Assembly (NCBI GenBank): GCA_946535435.1
Contig: CAMNDM010000012.1
Span: 18,463-82,462, forward strand
DNA: 64,000 bases
Origin: Physcocola sp002396385
Lineage (GTDB): Bacteria > Bacteroidota > Bacteroidia > Bacteroidales > Paludibacteraceae
Reading direction: 5' to 3'
Both the position numbers and the translations under genes were made by a program. This document shows, in pieces, positions 24,444 through 32,781 of this stretch (within the stretch, counting starts at the first letter, position 1; each line of letters starts with the position of its first letter). The notes under the pieces are model-generated. The model saw nothing but the letters and a program-made list of their open reading frames with translations. It had not been told where the DNA came from and did not search any database.

Positions 24444-27107
24444 ATGGCAAAAGAAGAAACGACCCCTATGATGAAGCAGTTCTGGGAAATGAAGGAAAAA
24501 CACCCAGGCGCAATTATGCTGTTCCGTGTGGGCGACTTCTACGAAACCTATGGCGAGGATGCTATTGTTGCTACCGAAATTCTGGGCATTACCCTGACTC
24601 ACCGCTCTAATGGGGGCGCAAAGCCGCTGGAAATGGCCGGATTTCCCCACCATGCCCTCGATACCTATCTGCCCCGTTTGGTGCGCGCGGGCAAGCGTGT
24701 GGCCATCTGCGACCAGTTGGAGGACCCGAAACTGACCAAGAAACTGGTGAAGCGGGGAATCACAGAACTGGTGACTCCGGGGGTCTCCATTAACGACAAC
24801 ATCCTCAATTTTAAGGAGAATAACTTCCTGGCGGCTGTCCATACCAACAAAAAAGCCGGTATGGCGGGGGTCGCCTTTCTTGATATCTCTACAGGCGAAT
24901 TCCTGACGGCTGAGGGTTCTTACGAGTACGTCGACAAGTTGCTCAACAACATGAACCCCAAGGAAGTGGTGTACGAGAAAGGGAAAAAGGCCGAATTTGA
25001 AGAGCACTTCGGTAACAAGTACTATACTTTTGAACAAGACGACTGGATTTTCACCATCGAGAGTGCCAACGACCGCTTGCTCAAACATTTCCAAACGACC
25101 AATCTGAAGGGTTTTGGTGTCGCCCACCTGACGCTGGCCGTCATTGCCTCGGGTGCCATTCTCTATTACCTCGATACGACCCAGCATACCCAAATCGGCC
25201 ATATCACCCACCTCTCGCGCATCGAAGAGGAGAAGTATGTGTGGCTCGACCGGTTTACCATACGTAACCTCGAGCTGTTCGGCTCTATGTTCGAGGGCGG
25301 CAGCTCGTTGGCGGCTACCATCGACCGCACCAGCTCGCCTATGGGCGCGCGCTTGCTGAAACGTTGGATCTCCTTCCCGCTGAAGGATGTGAAGCCTATC
25401 CAGAACCGTTTAGACGTGGTCGACACCTTCTTCCGCGAACCTGAACTTGCCGATACTATCGGTGGCAGCCTTGGTGTGATTGGCGATCTGGAACGTATTA
25501 TATCAAAAGTGGCTGTTGGCCGTGTGAATCCGCGCGAGGTGGTGCAGCTGAAAGTGGCTCTGAAGGCACTGGAACCGCTGAAACGCGCTTGTGAAGCGAG
25601 CGAGTGCGAGCACTTGCGCAAGATTGGCGAACAGATTAATCCGTGCCAAAGCATCAGCGGGAAAATTGAGCATACGCTGCTCAACGACCCCCCTATTCTG
25701 GTCAGCCGTGGCAATGTGATTGCCGATGGGGTGGATAGCGAACTCGACGACCTGCGCAAATTGGCCCACAACAGCAAACAGTACCTGGCCGACATTCAGG
25801 AACGCGAGTCGCGTGAGACGGGCATACCGAGCCTGAAAGTGGCATACAACAACGTGTTCGGCTATTACATCGAGGTCCGTAATACCTACAAAGAGCAGTT
25901 GCAGCAACTCATCGACGAGGGTAAGGTGACGGGCTGGGTGCGCAAGCAGACGCTGGCGGGTGCCGAGCGTTACATTACGCAGGAACTGAAGGAATACGAA
26001 GAAAAAATACTTACGGCGGAAGACCGCATTCTGGCTATCGAGGGCCGGCTGTTCAGCGAACTGGTCCTTGAATTGGCCGACTTTATTCCGGCCATCCAAC
26101 TCGATGCCAATCTGGTGGCGCGTGTCGACTGTCTTTTGTCGTTTGCCCATGTGGCTAAGGAAAACCATTACGTGCGTCCTGTGGTGAACGATGGCGACGC
26201 CATTTCTATTACACAGGGCAGGCATCCGGTCATCGAGAAACAGTTGCCGATGGGGCAGACCTACATCGCCAACGACTTGTTCCTGAGCAGTAGCGACCAA
26301 CAGATAATGATGATTACGGGGCCGAATATGGCCGGTAAGAGCGCACTGCTCCGACAAACAGCCCTTATTACCCTGATGGCGCAAATAGGTTGTTTCGTAC
26401 CTGCCGACAGTGCTACTATCGGCGTGGTCGACAAGATTTTCACCCGTGTGGGGGCCAGCGACAACATCTCGATGGGTGAGTCTACCTTTATGGTCGAGAT
26501 GAACGAGGCGGCCAGCATTATCAACAACCTCTCGGAACGTAGTCTGGTCCTCTTCGACGAACTCGGACGTGGTACTAGCACTTACGACGGCATCTCTATT
26601 GCCTGGGCTATTGTGGAATACATCCACGAGAATCCGAACGCGCATGCCAAGACCCTCTTCGCTACGCATTACCACGAGTTGAATGAAATGGAGAAGACCT
26701 TCAAGCGCATCAAGAACTACAACGTGCAGGTGAAGGAGATTGACGGTAAGGTCATCTTCTTGCGTAAGTTGGTGCGGGGGGGCAGTGAACACAGTTTCGG
26801 TATTCATGTGGCTAAAATTGCAGGTCTGCCTAAAAATGTGGTCGACCGTGCCAACGAGGTGTTGCACCAGTTGGAAACGGCTGCTGGCGGCTCTACCGCT
26901 ATGGCCGACAAACCTAAAACAGAAGCTATAGGGACACCTTCGGGTATGCAGCTCAGTTTCTTCCAACTCGACGATCCGGTCCTCTCGCAAGTGCGTGACG
27001 AGATTATAGGCTTAGATATCAATAATCTGACCCCTATGGAAGCCCTGAACCGTCTGTTCGACATTAAACGTATTGTAACGGGCAAACAAGACTGGGTGAA
27101 GAAGTGA
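24444..27107 (+). CDS. mutS: DNA mismatch repair protein MutS
   Basis: 887 residues, full length. The mismatch-binding N-terminus has the Phe-x-Glu motif (MLFRVGDFYETYGEDA). Connector, core and clamp domains follow. The ATPase has Walker A GPNMAGKSALLRQTA (about residue 625), signature STFMVEMNEAASI and Walker B LVLFDELGRGTSTYDG. MutS recognises mispairs and recruits MutL. It converges with the ketosynthase operon over a shared terminator. Confidence 0.98.
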   Translation: MAKEETTPMMKQFWEMKEKHPGAIMLFRVGDFYETYGEDAIVATEILGITLTHRSNGGAKPLEMAGFPHHALDTYLPRLVRAGKRVAICDQLEDPKLTKKLVKRGITELVTPGVSINDNILNFKENNFLAAVHTNKKAGMAGVAFLDISTGEFLTAEGSYEYVDKLLNNMNPKEVVYEKGKKAEFEEHFGNKYYTFEQDDWIFTIESANDRLLKHFQTTNLKGFGVAHLTLAVIASGAILYYLDTTQHTQIGHITHLSRIEEEKYVWLDRFTIRNLELFGSMFEGGSSLAATIDRTSSPMGARLLKRWISFPLKDVKPIQNRLDVVDTFFREPELADTIGGSLGVIGDLERIISKVAVGRVNPREVVQLKVALKALEPLKRACEASECEHLRKIGEQINPCQSISGKIEHTLLNDPPILVSRGNVIADGVDSELDDLRKLAHNSKQYLADIQERESRETGIPSLKVAYNNVFGYYIEVRNTYKEQLQQLIDEGKVTGWVRKQTLAGAERYITQELKEYEEKILTAEDRILAIEGRLFSELVLELADFIPAIQLDANLVARVDCLLSFAHVAKENHYVRPVVNDGDAISITQGRHPVIEKQLPMGQTYIANDLFLSSSDQQIMMITGPNMAGKSALLRQTALITLMAQIGCFVPADSATIGVVDKIFTRVGASDNISMGESTFMVEMNEAASIINNLSERSLVLFDELGRGTSTYDGISIAWAIVEYIHENPNAHAKTLFATHYHELNEMEKTFKRIKNYNVQVKEIDGKVIFLRKLVRGGSEHSFGIHVAKIAGLPKNVVDRANEVLHQLETAAGGSTAMADKPKTEAIGTPSGMQLSFFQLDDPVLSQVRDEIIGLDINNLTPMEALNRLFDIKRIVTGKQDWVKK

Positions 27108-27128
27108 AAGTGAGAAGAAAACCGTATA

Positions 27129-27163
27129 AAAAACGCTATCCGAATAGGGTAGCGTTTTTTCTT
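27129..27163. terminator. Bidirectional terminator between mutS and the ketosynthase operon
   Basis: AACGCTATCC pairs with GGGTAGCGTT (one mismatch-type pair), with A-run and T-run on the two sides. Confidence 0.8.
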
Positions 27164-28210
27164 TTATCCTTTCCTTACAATAATAACATTTTCGGTGCTG
27201 AGGTCGTTGTTGTAAAGCAGTATTGTTTTTGTGCCCCTCGTTCCTGCCTTTAGTGTCGCATAGGCAGGTAGTTGCTGTCCGCTGAGTACTTTTACTGCCA
27301 TCCACAAGGCAAATGACTGTGCGGTCGGGTATTCTCCGCTCAGGTGCTTGTAGGCGGCGATTGTAGCTGTCGGGAACAGTTGCTCGATTCCGGCATAAGA
27401 GGTGTCGTCGGTCAACTGGTCTCCTTTTCGGCCTACAAACAGTAGGTCGATGTCGTTGGTGGTCAAATTGTATTGGTTCAAGAGGTCGGTAACCCACTTT
27501 ACCGATGCTTCCGTGCCGAAGTTCATTTTGCTTTCCGAGGCCACCAACTCAATGTTCTGACGGTCGGGCCGGTTGCTTATACAGAAGAAACCCGCACCTT
27601 CGCCCATTATGGCGCCTGGCTTTTCGGCTTTCAGCAAATCGAGGTTGTTTACGGCTTCTTTCCGCCAGTATTGGTCACGGTCGAATATTTTGAACGAAAG
27701 GGCCGAAAACTCGTCAATAGCTCCTACCAGCGTGCATTCGCTTGTCCCTTCTTCCAGCAGCAGCATAGCGTCGCTTAAAGCCGATTCCAGCGAAGCGGCT
27801 TCTTGCAGGTAGGTCATATTGTAGCCTTTTATCTGGCTGGCCATCGCAATTTGTCCGGCTAGGGTGTTGTGGCCCGAATTGATGAAAGGGATTGGCGATA
27901 GCAGTTCCTCGGGACCTTCGCTGCATGCACGCATAAAGTTCTCCAAGTCGCCCGTACAGCCTTGACCTGTTCCTACAATGACCGAGTCGGGTTTTACTTC
28001 CGATTCGTTGATGCACAAATAAGAGGTCGCCAAACCCATTTTCAAGATGTGGCTCATCCGTCGCAGACGGACGGGCGGTATAATCTGCTTGTAGTCGGGT
28101 TCGGCACATAGCAAGTACAAACTTTCCGTAATGATGGGTTCTTCTGGAAATGTCCCTTCAAAGGTCTTTTGTGGGGATAGAAGTGCTGACGAAATGATGT
28201 AAGATGCCAT
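27164..28210 (-). CDS. Ketosynthase-like chain-length-factor-type protein (no active-site Cys)
   Basis: 348 residues with a thiolase-fold beta-ketoacyl synthase layout. Aligned by eye to the adjacent 387-residue synthase, its active-site Cys becomes Glu (NMTYLQEAASLESAL, about E137), and the two catalytic His motifs (AHGTGT, GHTLAACGA) are not present in normal form. This is the pattern of KS-beta/chain-length factors, which pair with an active KS and set chain length or act in priming. It lies 6 nt downstream of that KS, after an ACP gene. Product unknown; a fatty-acid-like or aryl-polyene-like chain is one possibility. Confidence 0.72.
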   Translation of the reverse strand: MASYIISSALLSPQKTFEGTFPEEPIITESLYLLCAEPDYKQIIPPVRLRRMSHILKMGLATSYLCINESEVKPDSVIVGTGQGCTGDLENFMRACSEGPEELLSPIPFINSGHNTLAGQIAMASQIKGYNMTYLQEAASLESALSDAMLLLEEGTSECTLVGAIDEFSALSFKIFDRDQYWRKEAVNNLDLLKAEKPGAIMGEGAGFFCISNRPDRQNIELVASESKMNFGTEASVKWVTDLLNQYNLTTNDIDLLFVGRKGDQLTDDTSYAGIEQLFPTATIAAYKHLSGEYPTAQSFALWMAVKVLSGQQLPAYATLKAGTRGTKTILLYNNDLSTENVIIVRKG

Positions 28211-28216
28211 GTCTTT

Positions 28217-29380
28217 TTATATTTTGCTGAATATGAGAGAGGTGTCGTTTCCGCCGAAACCGAAAGAGTTCGACAACACGTGGTTTACTGTGGCAGATCT
28301 TGTTTCCTTTACAATGTTCATGCTGGTCTCGCTCATTGGCTGCAGCAGGCGGCAGTTTCCCCAAACTTGCTGCTCTCTGATGGCCAGTATGGAAAATACG
28401 GCCTCGAGTGCGCCACAGGCGGCCAGTGTGTGGCCTGTGTAGCCTTTGGTGGAAGAAACGGGTGTCTGGTCGCCAAACAGGTTGCCAATGGCGTTCGATT
28501 CCGAAAGGTCGTTGACCTTGGTGCCTGTGCCGTGTGCGTTGATGTAGCTGATGTCGCCAGCGCTTAAATGGGCAATAGCCAGCGCGTCGCTGATGGCCTG
28601 TTGGGCGCCTTTCCCCTCCGGAGAGGTCGCTGTTGCGTGGTAGGCCTCGTTTACGTTGGCATAACCTCTCACCTCGCCATATACCGGTTTGCCTTTTGCC
28701 GCCTCTTCACTTTCCAGCACCAGATAGGCGCCAGCTTCGCCGAGGCTTACACCGTCGCGGTTCTCGTCGAAGGGACGGCTGCCGGTTGGCGAGGCTATTT
28801 CAAGGGCGTTGAATCCGTTAATCGAGAAACGTGCCAGTGAGTCGTTACCTCCGACCAGCACGCGTTTCGCTTTCCCGCTGCGTATGAGCCGTGTGGCCAG
28901 CATAATGCCGTTGGCACTGCTCGAGCAGGCTGTGCTGATGGTGTATTGACGCCCGTTTATGCCCAGTTCTTTCGCTATGTCGAGCGGAATCTGGTTGGCA
29001 TGGAAATACTTCAACAGGGATTGGTGTTCTTCCGGATGCTGGTAGATGTTTTCTGTAATCTCTATGGCAGCGTTCGTTGAACTGCTGATTAGTTGAAGGT
29101 CGCTTCTGTCTGACAGATGGGCTGTCTCCAGGGCTTCTTTTGCGGCAATCAGTCCAAGCAGGAATGTACGGCTGTAGGTAACACCGCCAGGTAAACCTGC
29201 TAAAGAGGTCAGTTCTTCGTTTGAATGGGGTATCTCGGCAACAGGAAGTTTTATTGCCGATTTCAGAAACTTAGCAGAAACAATATTATTTGTCCCTTTC
29301 CGTAACGATTGCAGCTGTTCCGCAATGTTATTGCCGATGGCACTGATGGCGCCTATACCTGTGACGAATACCCTATTCAT
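28217..29380 (-). CDS. Beta-ketoacyl-ACP synthase II-type enzyme
   Basis: 387 residues with the full Cys-His-His triad: C152 in STACSSSANG, H283 in NAHGTGTKVND and H317 in KGYTGHTLAACGA. It performs decarboxylating Claisen condensation of acyl units on ACP. It belongs to the FabF clade but sits in a dedicated cluster with its own ACP and an inactive partner, so it is probably not the housekeeping FabF. Confidence 0.9.
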   Translation of the reverse strand: MNRVFVTGIGAISAIGNNIAEQLQSLRKGTNNIVSAKFLKSAIKLPVAEIPHSNEELTSLAGLPGGVTYSRTFLLGLIAAKEALETAHLSDRSDLQLISSSTNAAIEITENIYQHPEEHQSLLKYFHANQIPLDIAKELGINGRQYTISTACSSSANGIMLATRLIRSGKAKRVLVGGNDSLARFSINGFNALEIASPTGSRPFDENRDGVSLGEAGAYLVLESEEAAKGKPVYGEVRGYANVNEAYHATATSPEGKGAQQAISDALAIAHLSAGDISYINAHGTGTKVNDLSESNAIGNLFGDQTPVSSTKGYTGHTLAACGALEAVFSILAIREQQVWGNCRLLQPMSETSMNIVKETRSATVNHVLSNSFGFGGNDTSLIFSKI

Positions 29381-29394
29381 GTGTCTTTTGCAGA

Positions 29395-29658
29395 TTAGGC
29401 TTTTCCGTTGTCTTCTATAAATTTAGCCATAGTGCGGACCGACGCTAAAATTTCGCGGCGCTGGCGAGGGTCCTCAACCTTGATGCCGTATTCCTTCTCT
29501 AACAAGAGGATTAATTCAATAGCGTCGATAGAGTCCAAACCCAAACCCTCTCCGAAAAGGGGAGCGTCTGCGTCAATGTCGGCTGGTGTGATATCTTCCA
29601 ATGAAAGGGCTTTGATAATCTGGTTCTTTAACTGCTCGATAAGTTCTTCTTGTGTCAT
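29395..29658 (-). CDS. Acyl carrier protein
   Basis: 87 residues with the phosphopantetheine site S43 in GLGLDSIDAIELILLLEK. It carries acyl intermediates for the two synthase-like proteins immediately downstream (14 nt to the KS). Its sequence differs from the typical housekeeping AcpP motif DSLD by an Ile after the Ser, as in secondary-metabolism ACPs. Confidence 0.93.
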   Translation of the reverse strand: MTQEELIEQLKNQIIKALSLEDITPADIDADAPLFGEGLGLDSIDAIELILLLEKEYGIKVEDPRQRREILASVRTMAKFIEDNGKA

Positions 29659-29683
29659 AAGTATGTGTATTGATAATTATTTG

Positions 29684-30592
29684 TTATTTCGATGTTAGTT
29701 CGCGGAATACGTCTTCCATACTCCGTTCTTGCTGTTTCAAGGTCTTTATGGTGCAGTTGTGGCTGACTGCAAACTTAAACAACTGTTCCGACAGGTCGGT
29801 TGCCGCACTGACCAGGTACCCTTGTTCGCCAATTGGCTTGACTTGTGCACCGGGGTGGATGGCCTTCAAATCGCTGACCGACTGCGGTGTGCTGAATTCC
29901 ACATAGATGGTCACCGCTCCTTGTTGGTCGGTTTGGGTGACAATCTCTTTCTCGGTCTGGTCGGCCACAATCTTCCCCTTGTCGAGAATGATGACGCGGT
30001 CGCAAATGGCGCTCACCTCCTGCATAATGTGGGTGGAAAGCAACACGGTCTTCTCGCGGCCAACTTCTTTGATGAGGTTGCGCACTTCAATAATCTGGTT
30101 CGGGTCCAAACCTGTTGTAGGCTCGTCCAGAATCAGCACTTCCGGGTCGTGAATCAGGGCTTGCGCCAAGCCAACACGCTGCCGATAGCCTTTACTGAGG
30201 GCACCAATCTTTTTCTTGTATTCGCGGGTGAGGCCTGTCCTCTCAATCATATCGTCAACCCGTTTGCCCGGATTCTCTACTTGGTAGAGTTCGGCCACAA
30301 AGCGCAGGTATTCCTTCACAAACATGTCGAGGTAGTTGGGGTTGTGCTCGGGCAGGTAGCCAATCTTCCTCCGGATTTCCATCGGATGTTCGGTAATGTC
30401 GAGTCCGCAAACCTTCACGGTTCCGCTTGTAAACTTGCGGTAGCCGGTAATAACCTTCATGGTGGTCGATTTCCCGGCACCGTTGTTGCCCAGAAAGCCG
30501 ACAATCTCTCCACTGCCGATGCTGAAACTGATGTCGTTGAGCACCAGTTGCTGGCCGTAACTCTTAATGAGGTGTTCTACCGTTATTGACAT
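29684..30592 (-). CDS. gldA: ABC transporter ATP-binding protein, GldA-type
   Basis: 302 residues. Walker A GNNGAGKSTTMKV, signature LSKGYRQRVGLAQAL and Walker B VLILDEPTTGLDPNQ, followed by a C-terminal regulatory region (about 215-302). It matches the gliding-motility-associated GldA ATPase of Bacteroidetes, which works with GldFG membrane subunits. No GldF or GldG is encoded nearby, so its partner must lie elsewhere. It lies mid-operon, 25 nt before acp. Confidence 0.8.
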   Translation of the reverse strand: MSITVEHLIKSYGQQLVLNDISFSIGSGEIVGFLGNNGAGKSTTMKVITGYRKFTSGTVKVCGLDITEHPMEIRRKIGYLPEHNPNYLDMFVKEYLRFVAELYQVENPGKRVDDMIERTGLTREYKKKIGALSKGYRQRVGLAQALIHDPEVLILDEPTTGLDPNQIIEVRNLIKEVGREKTVLLSTHIMQEVSAICDRVIILDKGKIVADQTEKEIVTQTDQQGAVTIYVEFSTPQSVSDLKAIHPGAQVKPIGEQGYLVSAATDLSEQLFKFAVSHNCTIKTLKQQERSMEDVFRELTSK

Positions 30593-30613
30593 ATTTTTAT
30601 TCCTTTCGTTCTT

Positions 30614-31252
30614 TTATTTTCTGCCGAAATCGGCTGGAATTTCGCCCCAGACTTTCGTCTGCCACTTCCTTATCTCGGTGGTATAGGTGTTGTTTTGCAG
30701 CCATTTCTCGGCGCGTGCCACAATGGCAAGCAGTTCTGCGTTTTTGGCGTTGGGCTGCAGCTTGGTCTTGCACTTTTTCTGCCTTACCCAGCTTATGGCG
30801 TTTATGCTGTCGCTGTACAGAATGTAGGGACAGTTGCGCTGTTTCAGCAGGCTTAAACCGTGCACAATGGCCAGAAACTCGCCGATGTTGTTCGTCCCCT
30901 CAGGAAACGGACCGACGTGGAAAATCTCGTGGTTGTGCGCAATGTCTACACCCCGGTATTCCATTTTGCCGGGATTCCCACTGCAGGCGGCGTCAACAGC
31001 AATGGCCAGCGTTTCGTAACCGGCGGTTTGCGCCTGCTTCAGATCGGCCTCCTGCTTAATAGTGCGGCTCGAAGGGTGCACATGCTTCTCCCAACCGTCG
31101 GCGTAGGCCTGTTGGGCTTCTGCAAGGGTGGAATAGCTTTTATAGCGTGACCCAATGACCCCTTCCACCATCGCTTTGCAGTCTTCCCAGTTTGTGTAGA
31201 TGCCGGGTCTCAACCCCTCCCACACAACGTAGAATTTTTGCTTTTTTGCCAT
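30614..31252 (-). CDS. rnhA: Ribonuclease H1 with N-terminal hybrid-binding domain
   Basis: 212 residues. The N-terminal 50 residues form the viroplasmin/HBD domain (KFYVVWEGLRPGIYTNWEDC, KSYSTLAEAQQAY). The RNase H domain follows, with acidic active-site residues in AIAVDAACSGNPGKMEYRGV, NNIGEFLAIVHGLSLL and ILYSDSINAISWV. It removes RNA from RNA-DNA hybrids. It lies 11 nt after the M20 gene and 21 nt before gldA. Confidence 0.92.
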   Translation of the reverse strand: MAKKQKFYVVWEGLRPGIYTNWEDCKAMVEGVIGSRYKSYSTLAEAQQAYADGWEKHVHPSSRTIKQEADLKQAQTAGYETLAIAVDAACSGNPGKMEYRGVDIAHNHEIFHVGPFPEGTNNIGEFLAIVHGLSLLKQRNCPYILYSDSINAISWVRQKKCKTKLQPNAKNAELLAIVARAEKWLQNNTYTTEIRKWQTKVWGEIPADFGRK

Positions 31253-31263
31253 AAAGCGCAGAC

Positions 31264-32331
31264 TTATTGGGTGATGTCGAGGCCGTCGAGCACTTCGTAA
31301 TAAGTGGCAATGGCATCGGCAATCTCGTCAATTAGAATAAATTCGTTGGCGGTGTGCGAGCGTGAACTCTGCCCCGGACCCATCTTTACGCTAGGAAAGC
31401 GCATAAGCGCCTGGTCGCTGAGGGTTGGTGAGCCGAATGGCTCCTTCCCTAACTCGAGGATGCGTCTAACCAACGGATTTTCGGTACTGATGCCGCTCGA
31501 ACTCAAACGGAACGAACGGGCTTTCAGCTCGCTACCGAGGTGCTGCTCCAAATGGTGGAAAATCTCCTCGTTCGTGTAGCACTCGTTGCTGCGTACGTCA
31601 ATCACGAAAGTACATTTGTCGGGAATGACGTTGTGCTGGGTGCCGGCCTGAATCATGGTGGTGGTCATCTTGACGGGGCCGAGCAGTTCGCTTTGTTTGG
31701 GTAGCGGATGACTGCAAATCCACTGTATGTCTTCAAGCGCCTTGTAGATGGCGTTGATGCCTTCGTTTCGGGCGGCGTGTCCGCTCTTGCCGATGGCGGT
31801 GGCGTCAATCACCATCAGCCCTTTTTCGGCAATAGCCGGCTGCATGCCGGTAGGCTCGCCCACCAGGGCCAGGTCGATGTGGGGCAGGTCGAGCAAAAGG
31901 CTCTCCATGCCTTGTTTGCCGCTGACTTCCTCTTCTGCCGATGCGGCATAAATGAGGTTGTATTTCTGGCTGTGCTGGGTAAGCAGGCCGAAAACAGCTA
32001 GCAGAGAAACAAGTGATGCTCCGTCGTCGTTACTCCCAAGCCCTATTATTCTGCCGTTCTCCTCAATGGCGCAGTTGGGCTCTGTCTGCCAGCCGGCAAC
32101 GGGTTTGACAGTGTCGATGTGGGCATTGATGAGCAAGGTCGGCTTCTGTGCGTCCCAGTTGGGGCTCATCGTCCACAAGTTGTTGTCTTTGCGGTAAGTT
32201 TTCAGTCCGCGCTGTTCCATTGCGTGCTGCAGATAGTCGGCGGCTTCCGTCTCGTTACGGCTGGTGCGCGGTATGTTGATAAGGGCTTTCAGCAGGGCCA
32301 CTGCTTCGGCCGTTTCTCTCTCAAAACTCAT
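31264..32331 (-). CDS. argE: M20 metallopeptidase, probable N-acetylornithine/N-acetylcitrulline deacetylase
   Basis: 355 residues with metal-binding motifs NAHIDTVKP, GLGSNDDGAS, AEEEVSGKQG and SRSHTANEF. Bacteroidetes make arginine through acetylated intermediates and use an M20 deacetylase for acetylcitrulline. The size and the RTSRNETEAADYL N-terminus fit that group. The family is sure, the substrate is inferred. First gene of a six-gene run to 27164. Confidence 0.78.
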   Translation of the reverse strand: MSFERETAEAVALLKALINIPRTSRNETEAADYLQHAMEQRGLKTYRKDNNLWTMSPNWDAQKPTLLINAHIDTVKPVAGWQTEPNCAIEENGRIIGLGSNDDGASLVSLLAVFGLLTQHSQKYNLIYAASAEEEVSGKQGMESLLLDLPHIDLALVGEPTGMQPAIAEKGLMVIDATAIGKSGHAARNEGINAIYKALEDIQWICSHPLPKQSELLGPVKMTTTMIQAGTQHNVIPDKCTFVIDVRSNECYTNEEIFHHLEQHLGSELKARSFRLSSSGISTENPLVRRILELGKEPFGSPTLSDQALMRFPSVKMGPGQSSRSHTANEFILIDEIADAIATYYEVLDGLDITQ

Positions 32332-32362
32332 TAGTTTCTCTGTTTGCCTTTTATTACAATTA

Positions 32363-32370
32363 CAAAGGTA
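32363..32370 (-). promoter_or_regulatory. Promoter -7 box of the argE-rnhA-gldA-acp-KS-CLF operon
   Basis: TACCTTTG on the minus strand, matching TAnnTTTG, 31 nt before the argE ATG. Gaps within the six genes are 6-25 nt. Confidence 0.5.
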
Positions 32371-32671
32371 AGCAAATAAGGCTAAACTGCAAAAAATAGA
32401 GGCTGATTGCTATGTGTGGGTGCGGTCCGCTTCCAATTTGTTTCTGGTGCTATTCTGCCATGTATATTTTTGCGTTAATCTTCACCCAGTCTTGGATTTC
32501 GTCGTCGTTAGTGACTGATAGCGTTTGTTCCGGCATAAAAATTGGCTTTTTTGTTCTGGCAGATAGGGGCCTGTTAATTTACCGAAAAATACTCAAATTC
32601 GGTGGAATGTACAAGGGGCGTTAGAATAAACAGCAAGTGTTATTGGTTTGCGCCTGCTCTGCCTGTGGTGT
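32371..32671. other. Intergenic stretch between argE and the PL11 gene
   Basis: About 300 bp in which I see no gene or clear element. A 70-codon plus-strand frame (32412-32624) has a random, Cys/Ile-rich composition and is not supported. Confidence 0.4.
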
Positions 32672-32714
32672 AAAAAAAGTGCCCACCGAAGTTTTTGTCT
32701 TCAGGTGGACACTC
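32672..32714 (-). terminator. Terminator of the PL11 lyase gene
   Basis: On the minus strand GTGTCCACCTGAAG pairs with CTTCGGTGGGCAC, then T7. Confidence 0.75.
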
Positions 32715-32781
32715 CAACTCAAATCATCTTTTTTGATGAACACAACTACTTGATAGCTTTCATGTAAAGCTTAACTATCAA

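Noticed and set aside
24102..26990. Long minus-strand frames (24102-25211 and 25503-26990)
   Set aside because: Antisense to mutS, composition without motifs; mutS is certain.
29729..30589. 286-codon plus-strand frame
   Set aside because: Antisense to gldA without recognisable domains.
32412..32624. 70-codon plus-strand frame
   Set aside because: Cys/Ile-rich random-looking translation with no support.
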